Below the pieces are notes generated by a model. The model searched no databases. It was not told the origin of the DNA and saw only the letters and a list, made by a program, of their open reading frames with translations. From the NCBI GenBank assembly GCA_037893245.1, contig JBAIAA010000102.1, positions 124,001 to 188,000 of the forward strand: a stretch of DNA of 64,000 bases, given 5' to 3'. Positions 33,001 to 44,512 of this stretch are shown in pieces. The first letter of the stretch is position 1; each line of letters opens with the position of its first letter. This stretch comes from Crossaster papposus. Its lineage: Eukaryota; Echinodermata; Asteroidea; Velatida; Solasteridae. Both the position numbers and the translations under genes were made by a program.

Positions 33001-36000
33001 ATTTTGACACTAACAAAAGCGTTTCCTGGTTCATAGTGGAAGTTACCTTGCTGTGGTGACATTGGTTTCATGTACACGAGCAAGGTTTGACAGAATGGCG
33101 ATGTGCTTGTATACTATGGGCCTTTTCGAATCCCTGGCTTCGTATCTGTCATTGGCTTAACCCCAACTGCCTAACCCTAACTGCGGGTACTGGACCAAAT
33201 CTGCCGAAATGCACCAGTAATTATTTTTTTTAAATATGGGCTAAATGGAGCCACCACTAAAGTGTTGGTTGATGTTGGTGGACATGCATGTAATACCAAT
33301 ACATGTATATGACAACAACACTACTGGATCCCAGGCAAAATTCATCAATTGCACCGGCACTGCTTCAGGCTTCTTGGACCAAGTCCATTATAATCCTTCA
33401 CTATTACTGGCGGATAATAAGATGATTTAGGTTCCAAATTGCGATAACTCCCGCCAGTCTGATGCCTGTAGTGCTTCAGAACCTTTCAATCGGTTAATAT
33501 GAACCTAAAAGTTCAAATATTTCAATTTGCTTCAATTTCGGATTTTCCTTCAGTGATTCGTAAATCGGAAGCCGAAGACGAAGTAAAGGTTAAAAAAATT
33601 ATGGCTCATGCAATATGAACAAATACATTTAACTTTAATGTTGCAATGGACTACATGTACCGGATTTTAAGGATTTGAATACAAATGTGATGCGATCAAG
33701 CAAAATCAGTCTGAAGTACGCCCTGGTTGTTTTTTTGATTTTTACATATTCTTTTGTAGCGTACTTCAGGCTCCATTTCAGTGAAAACCCCAAGTGAATA
33801 CGACCTTTGGTTAAAAAATTACAACCATTTGAACACCAGCACGTTAAAAATAAAGGAACTGAGAAAATCAAGTTTTTGTATCACTTCCCTTCTGAATTTT
33901 GGTTAAAAGAGTATTTTAATGCAAAAGAAAAATATTTTCCCCTTCTGTTTTTGTAAAAAAGTAAATTTGGATTTGTCAACCCCTCCGAACATATTTTGAC
34001 CCCATCTCAAAACAAAAATTGCCGAGTTCCGACTGAGTTTGCTTGATCGCATCACAATCGTTTCGGAAATGATATAACATATAAGTCTAACCCTGGCCAT
34101 ATCTGCAACTGTATATAATCCCAATTTTGCATTCGCTGTGATGCTCCAAGTACATGTACATGCAATAGTGACTGGCCTCTGCTTCTTGGCCCTGCAAAAT
34201 CCTCAAAACCTAATGAGGAATTTTGACGGGTACAGTTTTGTGTACCGGTATACACTACATGTACAATGTACTATACTACTAATATGCCCGAGTAGTAAGA
34301 GTGCAGTTTACTACAACAATGCACTAGTATTTTGCAGCTTTAGTTGAGGTATAGGGTTAATACATTTAACAAACAGAACATTTGAGAATTGCTTCAAACT
34401 ATTGTAGTCATACCTTCAATCTCTTGTGCTGGTAAGCCCTTGATTTCTACAGCAGTAGTAGCATTAAGTACAGCTTCCTGCCTAAGCAGCTCTGCCCTGA
34501 TAGCAAACAACCACAGAAGGGGACAGTCGCTTTGTCTTGTCACCTGATCAAAATACCGACGGACTCGTCCGGCAATGTGAGACTTGGTTTCCGAGTGGAT
34601 GAAAGCATCCAGTAGCTCTGGGCTGAAGGGGTAATCTACCAGGGAGGTCTTGATTAGGTTTCTCAGAGCCCCCAGTGGGCCGGGGTTTCCGTACGCATGG
34701 GCGAAGAAGAATCCGACGTGAGCTGTTGTCAGTAACTCCTGGTCAACTCGGACGTGCCGAGGCCTATTCGAGTTGGAGCTTCTTGATCCACTTCTTTTGA
34801 GGGCTGAGAGACTGGACTCGAAGACAACCGATGCTGCCTGCATGCCCACGGTCAGGTACTGAAAGGTGGCAAAGCACTTGGTGAGATGTACGATGGGACT
34901 TCCTGAAGGCTGGCACAACTTTGCGAGTTTAGCGTCTGGGCTTTCATCACTCTTCTTCGAGTAAGAGGCCAAGGCTTGCGTCGTCATCTCTTGATAGTTT
35001 CTCCTAGCCTTCAGGATTCTCGTTGCAGACACACATTGTCCCGGTACCTCTTGGAGAGGAGTGAACACTCCCTCTTCTGCAATAGTAGTCAGTAAATGCA
35101 GCACCTCTGTGTTGCTTCCATTAAGAGCTCCAACAGAACTTGCAGGTGTCGAGTCATACTGGACAAACATGTCTGTGAATGCCCACACGAGTTTTGTGGC
35201 AGCATGCCTGTCTGCTTTGGTCTTTGGCTGCCCAAGAAAGATCAGGGCTGTTTGCAGCACACGTTTGGCTTCATCTACATTCATCAGCGAGTATTCCCAT
35301 CTTGCTAAGGCAGCCCAGAGATCCAAGTTGTTGCGATTCTCCTCCTGGCTAAGTAGTTTCTTGGCAAACCTTTTGGCATCCTTGAGTCGCTTTTTCTGTC
35401 CACGCTTATCATCTGACGACATTAGAGCTCTTTGCATGTGGAAGTCTAACCTCATCAGTAAGAACTTGGTCTGTGCTGGCGCAGGGAAAACTGGTATGAT
35501 TTGGTCGAAGACTTCCTCAGCAAAGTCTTCAAGAGGTTTATTCTCTGTGTTATTATCTCCGACACAAACTCTGTTAGTGCAGTCCACATTACTTGCAAAC
35601 TGCTCCAAGGTCCTACAATTACCTGCCACTCCTGAGAGAGTCAAATTTGACTTACAGACTGGAGGAAATATTTGGCTTGGCTGCTCTAAGTACATGTACA
35701 TCCCCGTCCTTTTGGCAACATCATCATCAGGAGACTCCAACAAACATCCAGGAACCCGAACGCCGAGGAACTCAAGAAAAAAGAGAACGAGACGAAACCG
35801 ATTTTGCTGAGAACTCAGCCTGAAGAGAGCATGACTGACGTCGTCGAAGAGAACCATTCGCTCCGGATCCTCGCAGTCATCTTCTGTCTCTCCCTTGTCT
35901 TCGTCAGGCCGCCAGGGGGCAAAGTGAATCTGCTCTCTAAAGACCTCTTCCCGCCTCCAAGCCTTCCACAGGGGTTGGTCGGGTGAAATCGTGGCAGGGT

Positions 36001-39000
36001 TTGAAGATTCCTCCGGAGCCTCGTCAGATTCTGAGAAAAAAAACCAAAATTAATTTACTAAATACACACAGAAAGAATCAAGTATATCAGTGTTCCTGTA
36101 ACTTCAAACTTTCTAAATTCTGGACCAGGTTTTCTTTACGCTTTCATATTCCAACAATTTCAACCATTTTCTTTCACTGACAGATTGGTACAAAACACTT
36201 CAGAAATGAAGGCCAGTATAAGTTATTCAAACTTAAGAAAAAAAAGAGATCCATAATAGTTAAAAGCTATTTGCGAGTTCCATTTGAATAACATGTGGTA
36301 CACTGACTTGCTCAAAACGTTTGGCACATTTAAACTTTGAATTCTCCAGACCAAAGAGACTGTTATTATATCAAGTGATTAGGGGCAAGCCTTATGCTAG
36401 CAACCCCAAGCTCCGGAATGGTCTGGTGTCTTTAATTTGTGCCATTCTCACCCATTATGAATAATGTATTGGTGCTGAGCATTGAGCTTGCCCCGAATCA
36501 CGTAATACAGTAAGTCTCTTTGTTCTGGAGAATTTAAAGTTAAATTGTGTCGAGCATTTTGAGCAAGTCAGTGTTCCAGATGTTATTCAAATTTAACTTT
36601 TATTCCAATTTAAATTTAAGTTTTGCCCGACCCCTACTTTGTTTGAAGATTTCACTTTGAATAATTAGCCCCACCTAAAGGAACATTCTAGCTAAAGGGA
36701 GACGCATGTTTACAAAAGGGTAAAAACTTACGTTGTTCTTGGATTTGTGCCCATCCCCCTTTCTCCTTCTTTTGCATCCAACTGGCCCAACCATGGGCTC
36801 CTCTCTCGCCGAATCGAGGCTCAGCGCTATCCCAGAACGTCTCCAAAAATGCAATCTTAAAAGTCAAGAATTTGTACAACCAGGTGAGGATTTGTTATGT
36901 GTGGATCTCATGAAATTAGTTTCAGGGGCAATTATCAATTCTGACTTTTGCACTTTGGTCGGAAGCGCATACATGCGAGGCGTTCTGGCAAAATGAGTAC
37001 AGGCAATAGTAGAGAAAAATGCAAAAAAACACAAAAAACTAAATGATGGTGATTTGGGTTTTTTTCAGATTTGTTTATGTTTAATTGAAATCTTTTAAGC
37101 TTACTACGCATGTTAAAGATACAGTATTAAAATTGTAAAATAAAAGTGTTTTTTGACATATCAATAAATACCAACAGCAAGAAATTGTTAACATAATATC
37201 TGATTCAAGAACAACGAACAGTATTGTATTCAGAATCTTATTCTCTCATTTTGACCTCTGCCAAGTTCCGACTTATCTTGCCAGAAAGCCTCGCATATTT
37301 GCTCTTCATTTTGATATGGGCTCCCTGCACAAGTACATGTACCTCCTCAACAGTAAGAAATTTAAAGGGGCAGTTGGGGGTCACAACTGAGAGCAACATT
37401 CAGACACAATGTACATGTAAGTTGCCCCTGCTATATGAGGTGTGGCCCTTCCTTTCAGCTCTCAAAAGTGTTTGCGTACAGAACCCATCTCAATATGATT
37501 CTTATTGATTTCAATAGTGCAAGGTTGTGTGAAAAGACCAATTACGAACATTTTGCTCTGGCAACAAGTCTTATTTTGTTGAGTTACATGTAGGTTGCAT
37601 ATTCAGGTTGTTTTTAACTCACCTGCATTGTAAATACTTCAATGTCAAAATTGTTTGTGCAAAAAGGAGAGCTCGGTCACTATTCATTTACCAGAAAAAG
37701 AACACAGACAAATTACCCTTGGATTCAATACGGTATACACGATGTGCCCTCTGTTTACATCTGTATTCGAATGTGCCCGGCAGTATGCGCACGCATCATG
37801 TTTAACCTAAATTTGGTTAAGAGATGACATCAGAGTTCAAATAATTCAAAGGCGATCTGACCTGCGTCGTCACTATTTCTGCAAATTTTATGTAAAACAC
37901 GATATTTGCGCATACTGCCGGGCACATTTGAATACAGATGTAAACACGTGACGTCAGAGGGTACATCGTCTATAGTTCAGAAGTGTATGTAGATAATGAA
38001 GAAAACTATTACCTGGCCCTCCACATGTATGTGGGTGTCGTGCTGGAATTGCAATGGACAAAAGCAATTGAGCTCTATCATGGCCTGGTAGGCTGCCACC
38101 GCTTTCTCTGTGTGACCGGCCTGCCGCCAGAAATGACACAGGCTAACAAACAAATCTGCAGCGATAAAACAGGTAAATATGCATGGCATCAGTACGTTAT
38201 ATTTACCTCTAACTTAAAGGTAGAATACACCATTGGTAATTGCTTAAATTATCCAGAATGAGTGGATTCATATTTTATAGTCAATATTGTTTAACTGACC
38301 TGTCCGAAATTTTACAATCATGGACGCCGTGGAAAAAGAAAGAAAAAAGACGTTCGTTTTCTAACCGGCGTCAGACAGTTCTTGTTTTTCTTGTGGTTTT
38401 TCTTCGCGATCGCCTTCTGGCGATAGGAATTGTTAAAAATAAAATTCAATTTTTCGGAACAGTTATAGAATATTTAGCGCAATCATTTTGCTGGATGCCT
38501 AGAATCATTATTTACTTTTAAATTTAAGTAAGATAATTCTTAATAATTTGGTAGAAACATTTGTCGATATCTGCAAATGGTGTATCCTACATTTACCTTA
38601 AAAAACAAACCTGAAACCATGCAAATGGCAGGAAGACTACAATACACCATTACCGTAATTTCCTGCGGTAAAGCCGCACGGCGGTTAAGGCGCAGGTCCC
38701 TAAAATCACCCAAAAAATTTCAAACGTCAACAGATAAAGCGCACCGCCGAATAAAGCGCATGCTTGAACGCACCCAAAAGAACACCAGACGCCACCCGGT
38801 GTAGGTACATCGCCACAAAGGGGTCATTTTGTTGCCTTAGAACGATCCCACTATTCCAAGCAAGAATTTGCTGAGTACTTGAGTTTATCTTGCACGCAAA
38901 CAATGTATGAAAACTTCAAACCAGTAGTCACAATATCGCACGAGGTTTATACATATCATGATGTATCACTGCAGTATAAACTGCATGCATGTACATGCAC

Positions 39001-42000
39001 ATGTACATCACATGCAGCGATCGCGTGCTGGGTATCCCTAATTGCGACACCCCCTAGTCTTTTTTCCAGTCGTTGCGAATGCTCCGCGCTGTGTATATAT
39101 AGTTCGGATGGTGAATTGCATGAAGCCGGAACGTAGATGAAAAAAACGTTTAGAAAAAGGCCACATAGTACAGGCCAGCTTTTTATCGCTGTTGTAATTG
39201 TACGCGTCATGCAGCGCACGCTGTAGTCTTGTTTGCAAGACGATCTTAATCGCGGTATATGCAGCGCGCGTAGGCCGCCGATGCGGCGTACGTTAGAGGG
39301 CGCCCCGCATCGCGAAGATCGTCTTGCAAACATCACATGTATGTACATGTATAAACGTACATGTACGGTCGTAGGGGATCAACACATCGCGGCATTGTTA
39401 ATGGAAACACGGTCACAATGTCCGGAGAGTTGAGCTAATTGGTTGATCGCATTATTGAGTAAGATTGCGGCGTTCAAAGAATTCTTCACACAAAGACCAT
39501 CACTTTGAACTCAAGCGACATCATATACGGCGCACCGAAAGATAAGGCGCGGCGATGTTTTTGTGGTCTAGAAAGTCAGATAAGCCGCGTCTTTACCGCA
39601 GGAAATTACGGTAAATGGATTATCAGAGTGTTGAGATTTTAGATAAAATTTGTTAACATTTAGAAACTATTCCTTCACACATGTACCGGTACATGTGCTG
39701 CTACTGAATAAAATGTTTGCCACACAGGCAGTTAAAAATCCCGTTTAATAATTTCTCACCAAGTAATTGATTTTCCGTGTCAATGGCATCACATCCATCC
39801 AACTCCTGCTGCTTAGCGACTAACCTACCAAAACACTTCCCGTACAGTCCTGCCACTTTGGAAACGGAGAATGCAAAGAAGCACGCCTGCTTGAAGAGGA
39901 GGTATTCCCTCCACAAAGGGATGTTGTCTGGGTTCGATTTCAGGAGCTTTTCCCATTGTCTTGTCTGCTCCGACGTGTCCCAGAATTCCTTACCGATTTC
40001 TAGCTGCTCCAGTTGCAAGAGGACACTGTCTGGATTTTTCAGAAGGGCCTTCTCGAGAATGGCAAGCTTCTTCTCGGCAATCATCTTAGCTGTCCTCTTT
40101 CGGCTGCTCTGCTTTGTGTTGAAATCAGTGCTGTCGCTGGTAGCAATCGGTGCGTCAAAACCGACAGTGTCTTGGAAGCGGACGAACTCCAGCCACTTGG
40201 GAATGTCGTGGGGATTGTCGTGCAAGTGCCGGTTGTAAGACGCTGTGGTCTTTGCGAACCCCGAGGAGCTACCGCTGGTTGGTGCCGATTGGCGATGGGG
40301 TTTCGCAGGATTAGTGCGACTGGGATTGGGATCTGATCCGAGGTATGCTTGAGTGGATGGATCGTAGACACTTAGAGGATCAAAGTCCGGCCTAGGCAAG
40401 CTGGCCGGAGCATCTATCGGGATGTAAGAAATGGTCCTCTGCACCGCTTGCGTCCTTTCTTGAGATTTATCTGCCTGACTGAGGCCTGCACGTACGTTAC
40501 TTTCTTCCACATTTTCACTCTCTACTTGGACAAAATTTGCAGTGAAGTATCTCGGTGGATTCGATTCGGTCCTGTGTTTCTTCTTGGATTTTGATGCATT
40601 TTTCCAAGTCACCGACTGACGTCGTGGGTCCAAACCCAGACAGGAGTACCCAACGCGACGGTAGGCGACGGTGTTGGTAAAATGAAGTCTGTCAAAGCAC
40701 AGATTGTTCCTGTCCGATTTGACATCGATACAGAAGCCCTCACCAACATTGGTGGTCCTTCTGTTTGAGAAATTCAGAAAGAGAAAATTTTTGTAATTTG
40801 TCTAACCTCCACCCCCCCCCCCCCCCCCCCCCCCCTCCCCAGAACTCGAACCCACAACCTGTAACTGCATTCACTTACTAGTGGTTTCTTTAGCCTGCCT
40901 AGCTATTTGACTTTATCAGAGTTTCCATTCATTTTTCTTTTGGCTATTTTACAGCTCTGGGGTGTTTTTGTAAAGACCCAGTCGTCACTAAATTATGAGA
41001 ACTAAACACAGTCACTGAAAGAGCATTTTATGCGGCACCATCACTCATCAAGGTTTGTTGACAAACTTGATAAGATTGCGAGCTGGGTGAGAACTTTCTG
41101 TAAAATCAAATAATCGTTATATGGTTTGAAGAAAAACACACAAAAATAGAATAACCGGTTTTTGAAATTACCCATTTCTCTCAACACTACTCATCAGGCC
41201 AAACAAAATAAATGGTGTGTTTACGGTACAGCTTGAAAAAAATCCTGGTAGGTAGGTAGGGAAATATTTTTATTTTTTTCAGTTTTATTTCTTTTCTTAT
41301 TCATTTAAAGGTAGTATACACCATTGGTAATTTTTTGAATTATCAGGAATGGGTGGATTTAGGGGGTTGTATTTCATAGTAAATATCGTTTAACTGACCT
41401 GTCCGAAGTTTTACAATCATGGTTGTAAAACGACGTTCATTTTTAACCGGAGTCGGGCAGTTTTTCTTATGTTGTTGTTGTTTTTTCGCGATCGCCGTCT
41501 GGCGAGAATGAATTTTGGTTTATACAATTCAATTTTTTGGAACAATTACAGGATATCTAGTGCCCTCATTTTGCTGGATGCCTACAATCATTATTTACTT
41601 TCAAATAAGTAAGATATTTCTTAATAATTCGGTAGTAAATTTTTTCGATATCTGCAAATGGTGTATACTACCTTTAAGTCAAGTTTTCAGTGTGAAAAAT
41701 GATTATGTTTGTGACAAATAATTGAAACTTGTATTCATGTACAATTATCAACTAGAGAAACAGCAATAACAAGTTTGAGGTCGGAATGTGGCCGCCAAAA
41801 ATCCAGGTACGTCGGGTTTACCGTAAACGCCCCATTTTTCTCTTCTTTGACCTATACTTACTCATCTGATCTCGAGGAGTCTCTGTGAGTGTTGCTTTCA
41901 TCACCGGAGTAGCTTGAATCACGTTCCTTCCTCTTTCTCTTCTTGTGTTTCTTCTTCTTTTCCTTGTGATGTCTGTCGCGAGGGTGGCTTTTCCTCCTGC

Positions 42001-44054
42001 GTATATCGCTCGACTCTGCTATGGAGTCTTGCCTATGTTTGTGTTTCCTGCTCCGCTTGCCGTGAGCTTGGGAAGAGTTCTCCGATTGCTCACTTCCTCT
42101 CTTCAATCTAGACCTTGCGAATGAGCCTTCGTTGCCGGAGTTCCCGAAGCTGCCAGAGTTGCCAGAATCCTCGCTCGAGTCGGAGCTCTCGGATGTTGCG
42201 AGATGGTGAACAGTGATTCCAGTGTGTTCCTGACATCTCTCGTCTTCGTCTGTTCTCAGATGTTGCTTGGCGATTACAACTGCATCGTCGCTCCGGAAGC
42301 TCTTATTGGTCAGCCAGTCCAAGTTGTCATTCTCTAAAAAAATTAATAATGGTAAGAATGTAGTATCCTGACGCTACTTCAACGGTTGTGTAATGTGTAG
42401 GCTACAAAGTCTATTGAGAGTCGAGAAAAGTATTTCCTAACAAAATAGGAAATGTTTCTCAGTCCCAGATTCATGTCTTTTTAATATTTTTGTACTGATT
42501 GAGATTTATTAAGACAATATATGAAGAAAAAAAACATCAGGTTGCCACATTCTTTCCTCCTTAGGGGTTAGAAACGTACATCCAGATGCCCACTTTAGTA
42601 GCTCAAGTTGGGTACAAAGTTGGGAACATTTTCAAAGTAATTTCAACATTTTGGGCAATCATGACTGATCGAGAAGAAAAAAGTGGCGTCAACTAGTCTG
42701 AGTCACTACCTACATGTAGGACCCTACTTATCGTAAAAAAAAAAGGGATAGGCCCAAGTAGGGTCCTAGTTACTTGGACTACTGCGTAAACCTACTGCCG
42801 GATTAGACCTGTGAACGTGGCGTTGTTACCAACGCCACGTGCTGATGGATTTCGAACACAATCTCTTAACCCTAACCCTCCAGGGTATTTTGGCTAGAAA
42901 CCCTGCCAGACGCAACAGATTGCATACTTTGTCACTGCTGAGTCCAGCAAGGTCAAGCAGTCACCACAGATGCACTGTGCTGGATCTGGCAGTGTTAGGG
43001 TTAAGAAAACAAATGCCATGTCCTTTGCCACAATTTTTTTTCCAATTTTACTTTTTTAGTAATACACATTGCTCTTTTATTCCCGAAAGCCACGAAAATA
43101 CAAACGTGTTGCCTTTTTTGTTTACGGGCAATCTTTGAAAGATCTTCGCACGGTGCCCCGAATACTTCACGTGGAAATGGCCGTAGTAATAGTATGGCTG
43201 GAGAGACGTACTGATTCAGCTGGGACCAGACTTTGATGTAGTCACGCAATTTAATGGTGTTGTTTTCACAGGTTGACGAAAGTGAAGAACGCCATTGAAA
43301 CGTGTGCGCATGCGCTAAATGGAGCGAGTATAAAATCTGGTCCAGGCTGAATGGTTGTGTCTCTCCAGCCATACTAAACAGGCCCGTACGCAGGGGAGGG
43401 GGGGCGGGTGCGATGGGTGCTTTCCCAAACCCCTCAAATTATCAAAAGATCCACATTTTCCGGGGTAAATAATATTATTTTGATGTAGAAATAACGGTAC
43501 TGGCATAAAAAAAAATCGGACCCCCCCCCCCCCCCCCTCCTACAAAAAATTCTGCGTACGGGCCTGCTAAAGTACCACTATTTCCACGTGATGGATTAAT
43601 TCGGGGCACCAAGCTGTGCAAAAATATTCCAGCAATCGGTACTCTAGTAGTAGTATTACTAAAAAAGTAAAATGATAAGAAATTTTTCGGGGAATGGACG
43701 GGCCGTTTTTTATCGTAAAATAGATTGTATTTTAAATCCATCTGCGTTACTGTGTCTGTGTTTGTCGTTGGTAACAATGCCACATTATTAATATTAACAA
43801 TAATAGGTCTACTGCCGCATACAAAAACCTCTTTCCGGTCAACAGGTCAAAATAAAAGATACAGCGATACTCAAGTTTAAGCATACAAAAGTGATGTTCC
43901 TTTTGGACAAAAATGTAATAATTTTTTTCTTAGTCTTACTTTGTTGTGCAATTGGAGTGCACTTACTGGTGCCGGTGCGAGTGCTGACATTGCCATTTCT
44001 CTTCACTGCGTTTGCACTCGGGAACAACGTCGACTGCTCACTTGCGCTGGACAT
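29934..44054 (-). CDS. NRDE2: NRDE2, nine-exon gene (nuclear exosome regulator)
   Basis: Minus-strand gene; coding exons are 44054-43967, 42333-41862, 40760-39760, 38155-38013, 36855-36732, 36031-34414, 32131-32016, 31871-31800 and 30077-29934. All junctions are GT-AG and phases agree, except a one-base surplus in exon 6. The product is about 1,258 residues; human NRDE2 is about 1,160. Human-like landmarks: LDWLTNKSF near the start, a Lys/Arg/Ser-rich basic tract, RVGYSCLGLDPRRQ and RYFTANF (the region that binds MTR4 in human), NPHDIPKWLEFVRFQD and LPLWREYLLFKQ-type HAT repeats, FWDSAEPRFGERGAHGW, DDCEDPERMVLFDD, and VLYMDAVRYFP with EKELRLRAPLEEVELL at the end. The known role is a nuclear HAT-repeat protein that binds the helicase MTR4 and restrains exosome recruitment, affecting nuclear RNA decay and splicing. 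Confidence 0.9.
30168..30686 (-). mobile_element. Truncated mariner element in NRDE2 intron 8
   Basis: The ends TACAAGGGGTGATTGAT and ATCAATCACCCCTTGTA are inverted and begin and end in TA, the mariner target. The inner TIR text (GGCCTAAGGTAGGAGGAG versus CTCCTCTTACCTAATTAGGCC) also pairs. On the minus strand, broken frames give YYADLLEQLW, VLIHQ and KLKEELGGHH, recognisable as the C-terminal third of a mariner transposase. An internal deletion removed the rest, so it is non-autonomous. Confidence 0.75.
30753..31437. repeat. ~360-bp tandem duplication in NRDE2 intron 8
   Basis: Two adjacent copies start AACCAAGGTTGTGGAGAACT (about 30758 and 31119) and end GATTGTGTAGTCGGAGAAG. They are roughly 90 per cent alike by eye, with a 40-base insertion in the first. 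Both keep a ~65-codon minus-strand frame (SPRDWLSECVSRHRQTE, LLKPPLDAY-stop), but no family is recognised. Confidence 0.8.
31800..31871 (-). CDS. NRDE2: NRDE2 exon 8
   Basis: A 72-base exon, phase 0 at both ends, with acceptor CATGCCAG and donor AAG|GTTGGT. It encodes VQQGNLKRAESIFYSALQH then CPWAK, matching the human segment ending NCPWAK. Confidence 0.88.
32016..32131 (-). CDS. NRDE2: NRDE2 exon 7
   Basis: A 116-base exon with acceptor TTCTTGTTAG and donor GAG|GTAATG. After completing a split Val codon it encodes SLPETGISNRIRSLFDRA and VLLWRMYMHFE, matching PETGL..RIQ and LLWRMYLNF of the human protein. The Cys-rich insert CESRCSCHC is unusual. Confidence 0.88.
32680..32892. repeat. Foldback sequence in NRDE2 intron 6
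   Basis: CACACACCGTACTAAAA at the left and TTTAAAACGGTGTGTG at the right are inverted. TTTTAGCTAAAAC-like motifs recur inside. No coding sequence. Confidence 0.5.
33118..33161. repeat. GGGCC-TIR MITE fragment
   Basis: GGGCCTTTTCGAATCCCTGG followed by CTTCGT and TTGGCTTAA. This is one end of the family seen at 31-270 and 51814-52040, in NRDE2 intron 6. Confidence 0.6.
34414..36031 (-). CDS. NRDE2: NRDE2 exon 6 (largest exon; one-base frame conflict)
   Basis: About 1.62 kb, with acceptor TTTTCTCAG and donor GAAG|GTATGA. It encodes SDEAPEESS, then PLWKAWRREEVFREQIHFAP, WRPDEDKGETEDDCEDPER and MVLFDDVSHALFRLSSQQ. The HAT-repeat body continues (LDLWAALARWEYSLMNVDEA, TKCFATFQYLTVGMQAASVV, LWLFAIRAELLRQEA). 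The frame required by exon 5 and the acidic start does not meet the frame of PLWKAW. One base must be surplus between 36031 and about 35990, most simply in the T4 run at 36000-36003. Confidence 0.88.
36285..36597. repeat. Foldback MITE in NRDE2 intron 5
   Basis: Arms of about 110 bp: TTGAATAACATG, ACTGACTTGCTCAAAA, AATTCTCCAGA and GGGGCAAGC at the left are inverted at the right, ending GATGTTATTCAA. Confidence 0.7.
36732..36855 (-). CDS. NRDE2: NRDE2 exon 5
   Basis: A 124-base exon with acceptor CTTTTAAG and donor CAAC|GTAAGT. It encodes IAFLETFWDSAEPRFGERGA, HGWASWMQKKEKGGWAQIQE. It is the most conserved block with human NRDE2 (FWDSGEPR, GARGW..WM, ERGGW). Confidence 0.92.
37738..37972. repeat. 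Foldback MITE in NRDE2 intron 4
   Basis: ACGATGTGCCCTCTG, TTACATCTGTATTCGAATGT and GCCCGGCAGTATGCGCA at the left are inverted at the right. The spacer is non-coding. Confidence 0.7.
38013..38155 (-). CDS. NRDE2: NRDE2 exon 4
   Basis: A 143-base exon with acceptor ATCGCTGCAG and donor CCAG|GTAATA. After a split Asp codon it encodes LFVSLCHFWRQAGHTEKAVA then AYQAMIELNCF, matching CHFLRQAGHSEKAV..FQAMVD of the human protein. Confidence 0.92.
38214..38601 (+). repeat. TTAA-type MITE, AGGTAGTATACACC family, copy 2
   Basis: It starts TTAAAGGTAGAATACACCAT. The right end has the inverse GGTGTATCCTAC, followed by a small ATTTACC duplication before TTAA. It lies in NRDE2 intron 3. Confidence 0.7.
38651..39613. 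mobile_element. ~960-bp TIR element in NRDE2 intron 3
   Basis: The ends are TTACCGTAATTTCCTGCGG and its inverse CCGCAGGAAATTACGGTAA. Sub-terminal motifs ATAAAGCGCACCG, GGCGCACCG and ATAAGGCGCGG recur. Inside, GTTTGCAAGACGATCTT (39231) and its inverse (39314) flank a GC-rich core. No transposase is seen. Confidence 0.65.
39760..40760 (-). CDS. NRDE2: NRDE2 exon 3
   Basis: 1,001 bases, with acceptor CTCAAACAG and donor CTTG|GTGAGA. It encodes GEGFCIDVKSDRNNLCFDRL, VAYRRVGYSCLGLDPRRQSV, RYFTANF, a linker, YNRHLHDNPHDIPKWLEFV, EKKLAILEKALLKNPDS, PLWREYLLFKQACFFAFSVS and KVAGLYGKCFGRL. The first half covers the MTR4-interacting region and the rest begins the HAT repeats. Confidence 0.92.
40812..40835. 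repeat. C24 homopolymer (G-run in the NRDE2 transcript)
   Basis: An uninterrupted run of 24 C on the plus strand lies about 52-75 bases upstream of the exon 3 acceptor of NRDE2. The pre-mRNA would carry G24 in the branch-point region. Confidence 0.85.
41305..41677 (+). repeat. TTAA-flanked MITE, AGGTAGTATACACC family, copy 3
   Basis: Perfect termini: TTAA, AGGTAGTATACACCATTGG at the left; GGTGTATACTACCT, TTAA at the right. NRDE2 intron 2. Confidence 0.85.
41862..42333 (-). CDS. NRDE2: NRDE2 exon 2 (basic low-complexity region)
   Basis: 472 bases, with acceptor TTTTTTTAG and donor GATGA|GTAAGT. It encodes KNDNLDWLTNKSFRSDD, a Ser/Glu-rich stretch, then a Lys/Arg/His-rich tract (KEKKKKHKKRKRKERDSS). 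Human NRDE2 has ELDWLSNPSF followed by a similar basic region at the same place. The tract is likely a nuclear localisation signal. Confidence 0.9.
43030..43690. repeat. Nested foldbacks in NRDE2 intron 1
   Basis: Outer arms: TACTTTTTTAGTAATAC, GGTGCCCCGAAT and CACGTGGAAAT at the left are inverted at the right. Inside, AGTATGGCTGGAGAGAC (43173) and GTCTCTCCAGCCATACT (43360) form a second pair. A further pair of GTACGCAG-type ends surrounds a C-run near 43518. Confidence 0.6.
43967..44054 (-). CDS. NRDE2: NRDE2 exon 1 (start)
   Basis: ATG 44054 encodes MSSASEQSTLFPSANAVKRN then GNVSTRTGT and splits a Lys codon at donor ACCA|GTAAGT. TLFPS is reminiscent of the ALFPAF start of human NRDE2. Phase 1 fits exon 2. 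An upstream non-coding exon cannot be excluded. Confidence 0.75.
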
Positions 44055-44512
44055 TATTTAGCCATGAAATGACGCTACAGAAATATGCACTCTTTGAAAG
44101 TGGGGAGTTTGCAGGCATTTCAGGAGAACTGGGTGATTCATGTACCTTAAAGTGGAACAGTTAAATGCTAACAATTACATTTTCATTCTTTAAACCAGTC
44201 AGCAGATCTAGACGAATGTTCATTTTGTTTTTGAACAGCGCCCTCTTTATATCACAATCGCAAACCTGGGCCGTTTCCCCAACCCCAGCTTAGGCTCGTA
44301 CGGTAGCTCCATCATCATTGCCAACCTTTATAAACGAAGCCACTATGGAGACGAAGCTGGGGTTTAGAAAACGGCCCTGCTTTACGAGAAGGTGTGCGTA
44401 ATTAATTGTGGGGGGGTTTTCTTCTTCAAAAGATCTGTTATTATTATTATTAATAAAACACTGTCGCCAAAACGGGTGTGTCACTCAAACCCTCCACAAC
44501 ACTATGGTGGTC
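44055..44512. other. 5' flank of NRDE2, nothing specific seen
   Basis: No TATA box at a plausible distance and no CpG-dense block. A promoter must lie here or further right, but no element can be named. Confidence 0.3.

Noticed and set aside
35061-35810. 249-codon plus-strand frame opposite NRDE2 exon 6
   Set aside because: It is the antisense shadow of a strongly conserved NRDE2 exon and has no domain of its own.
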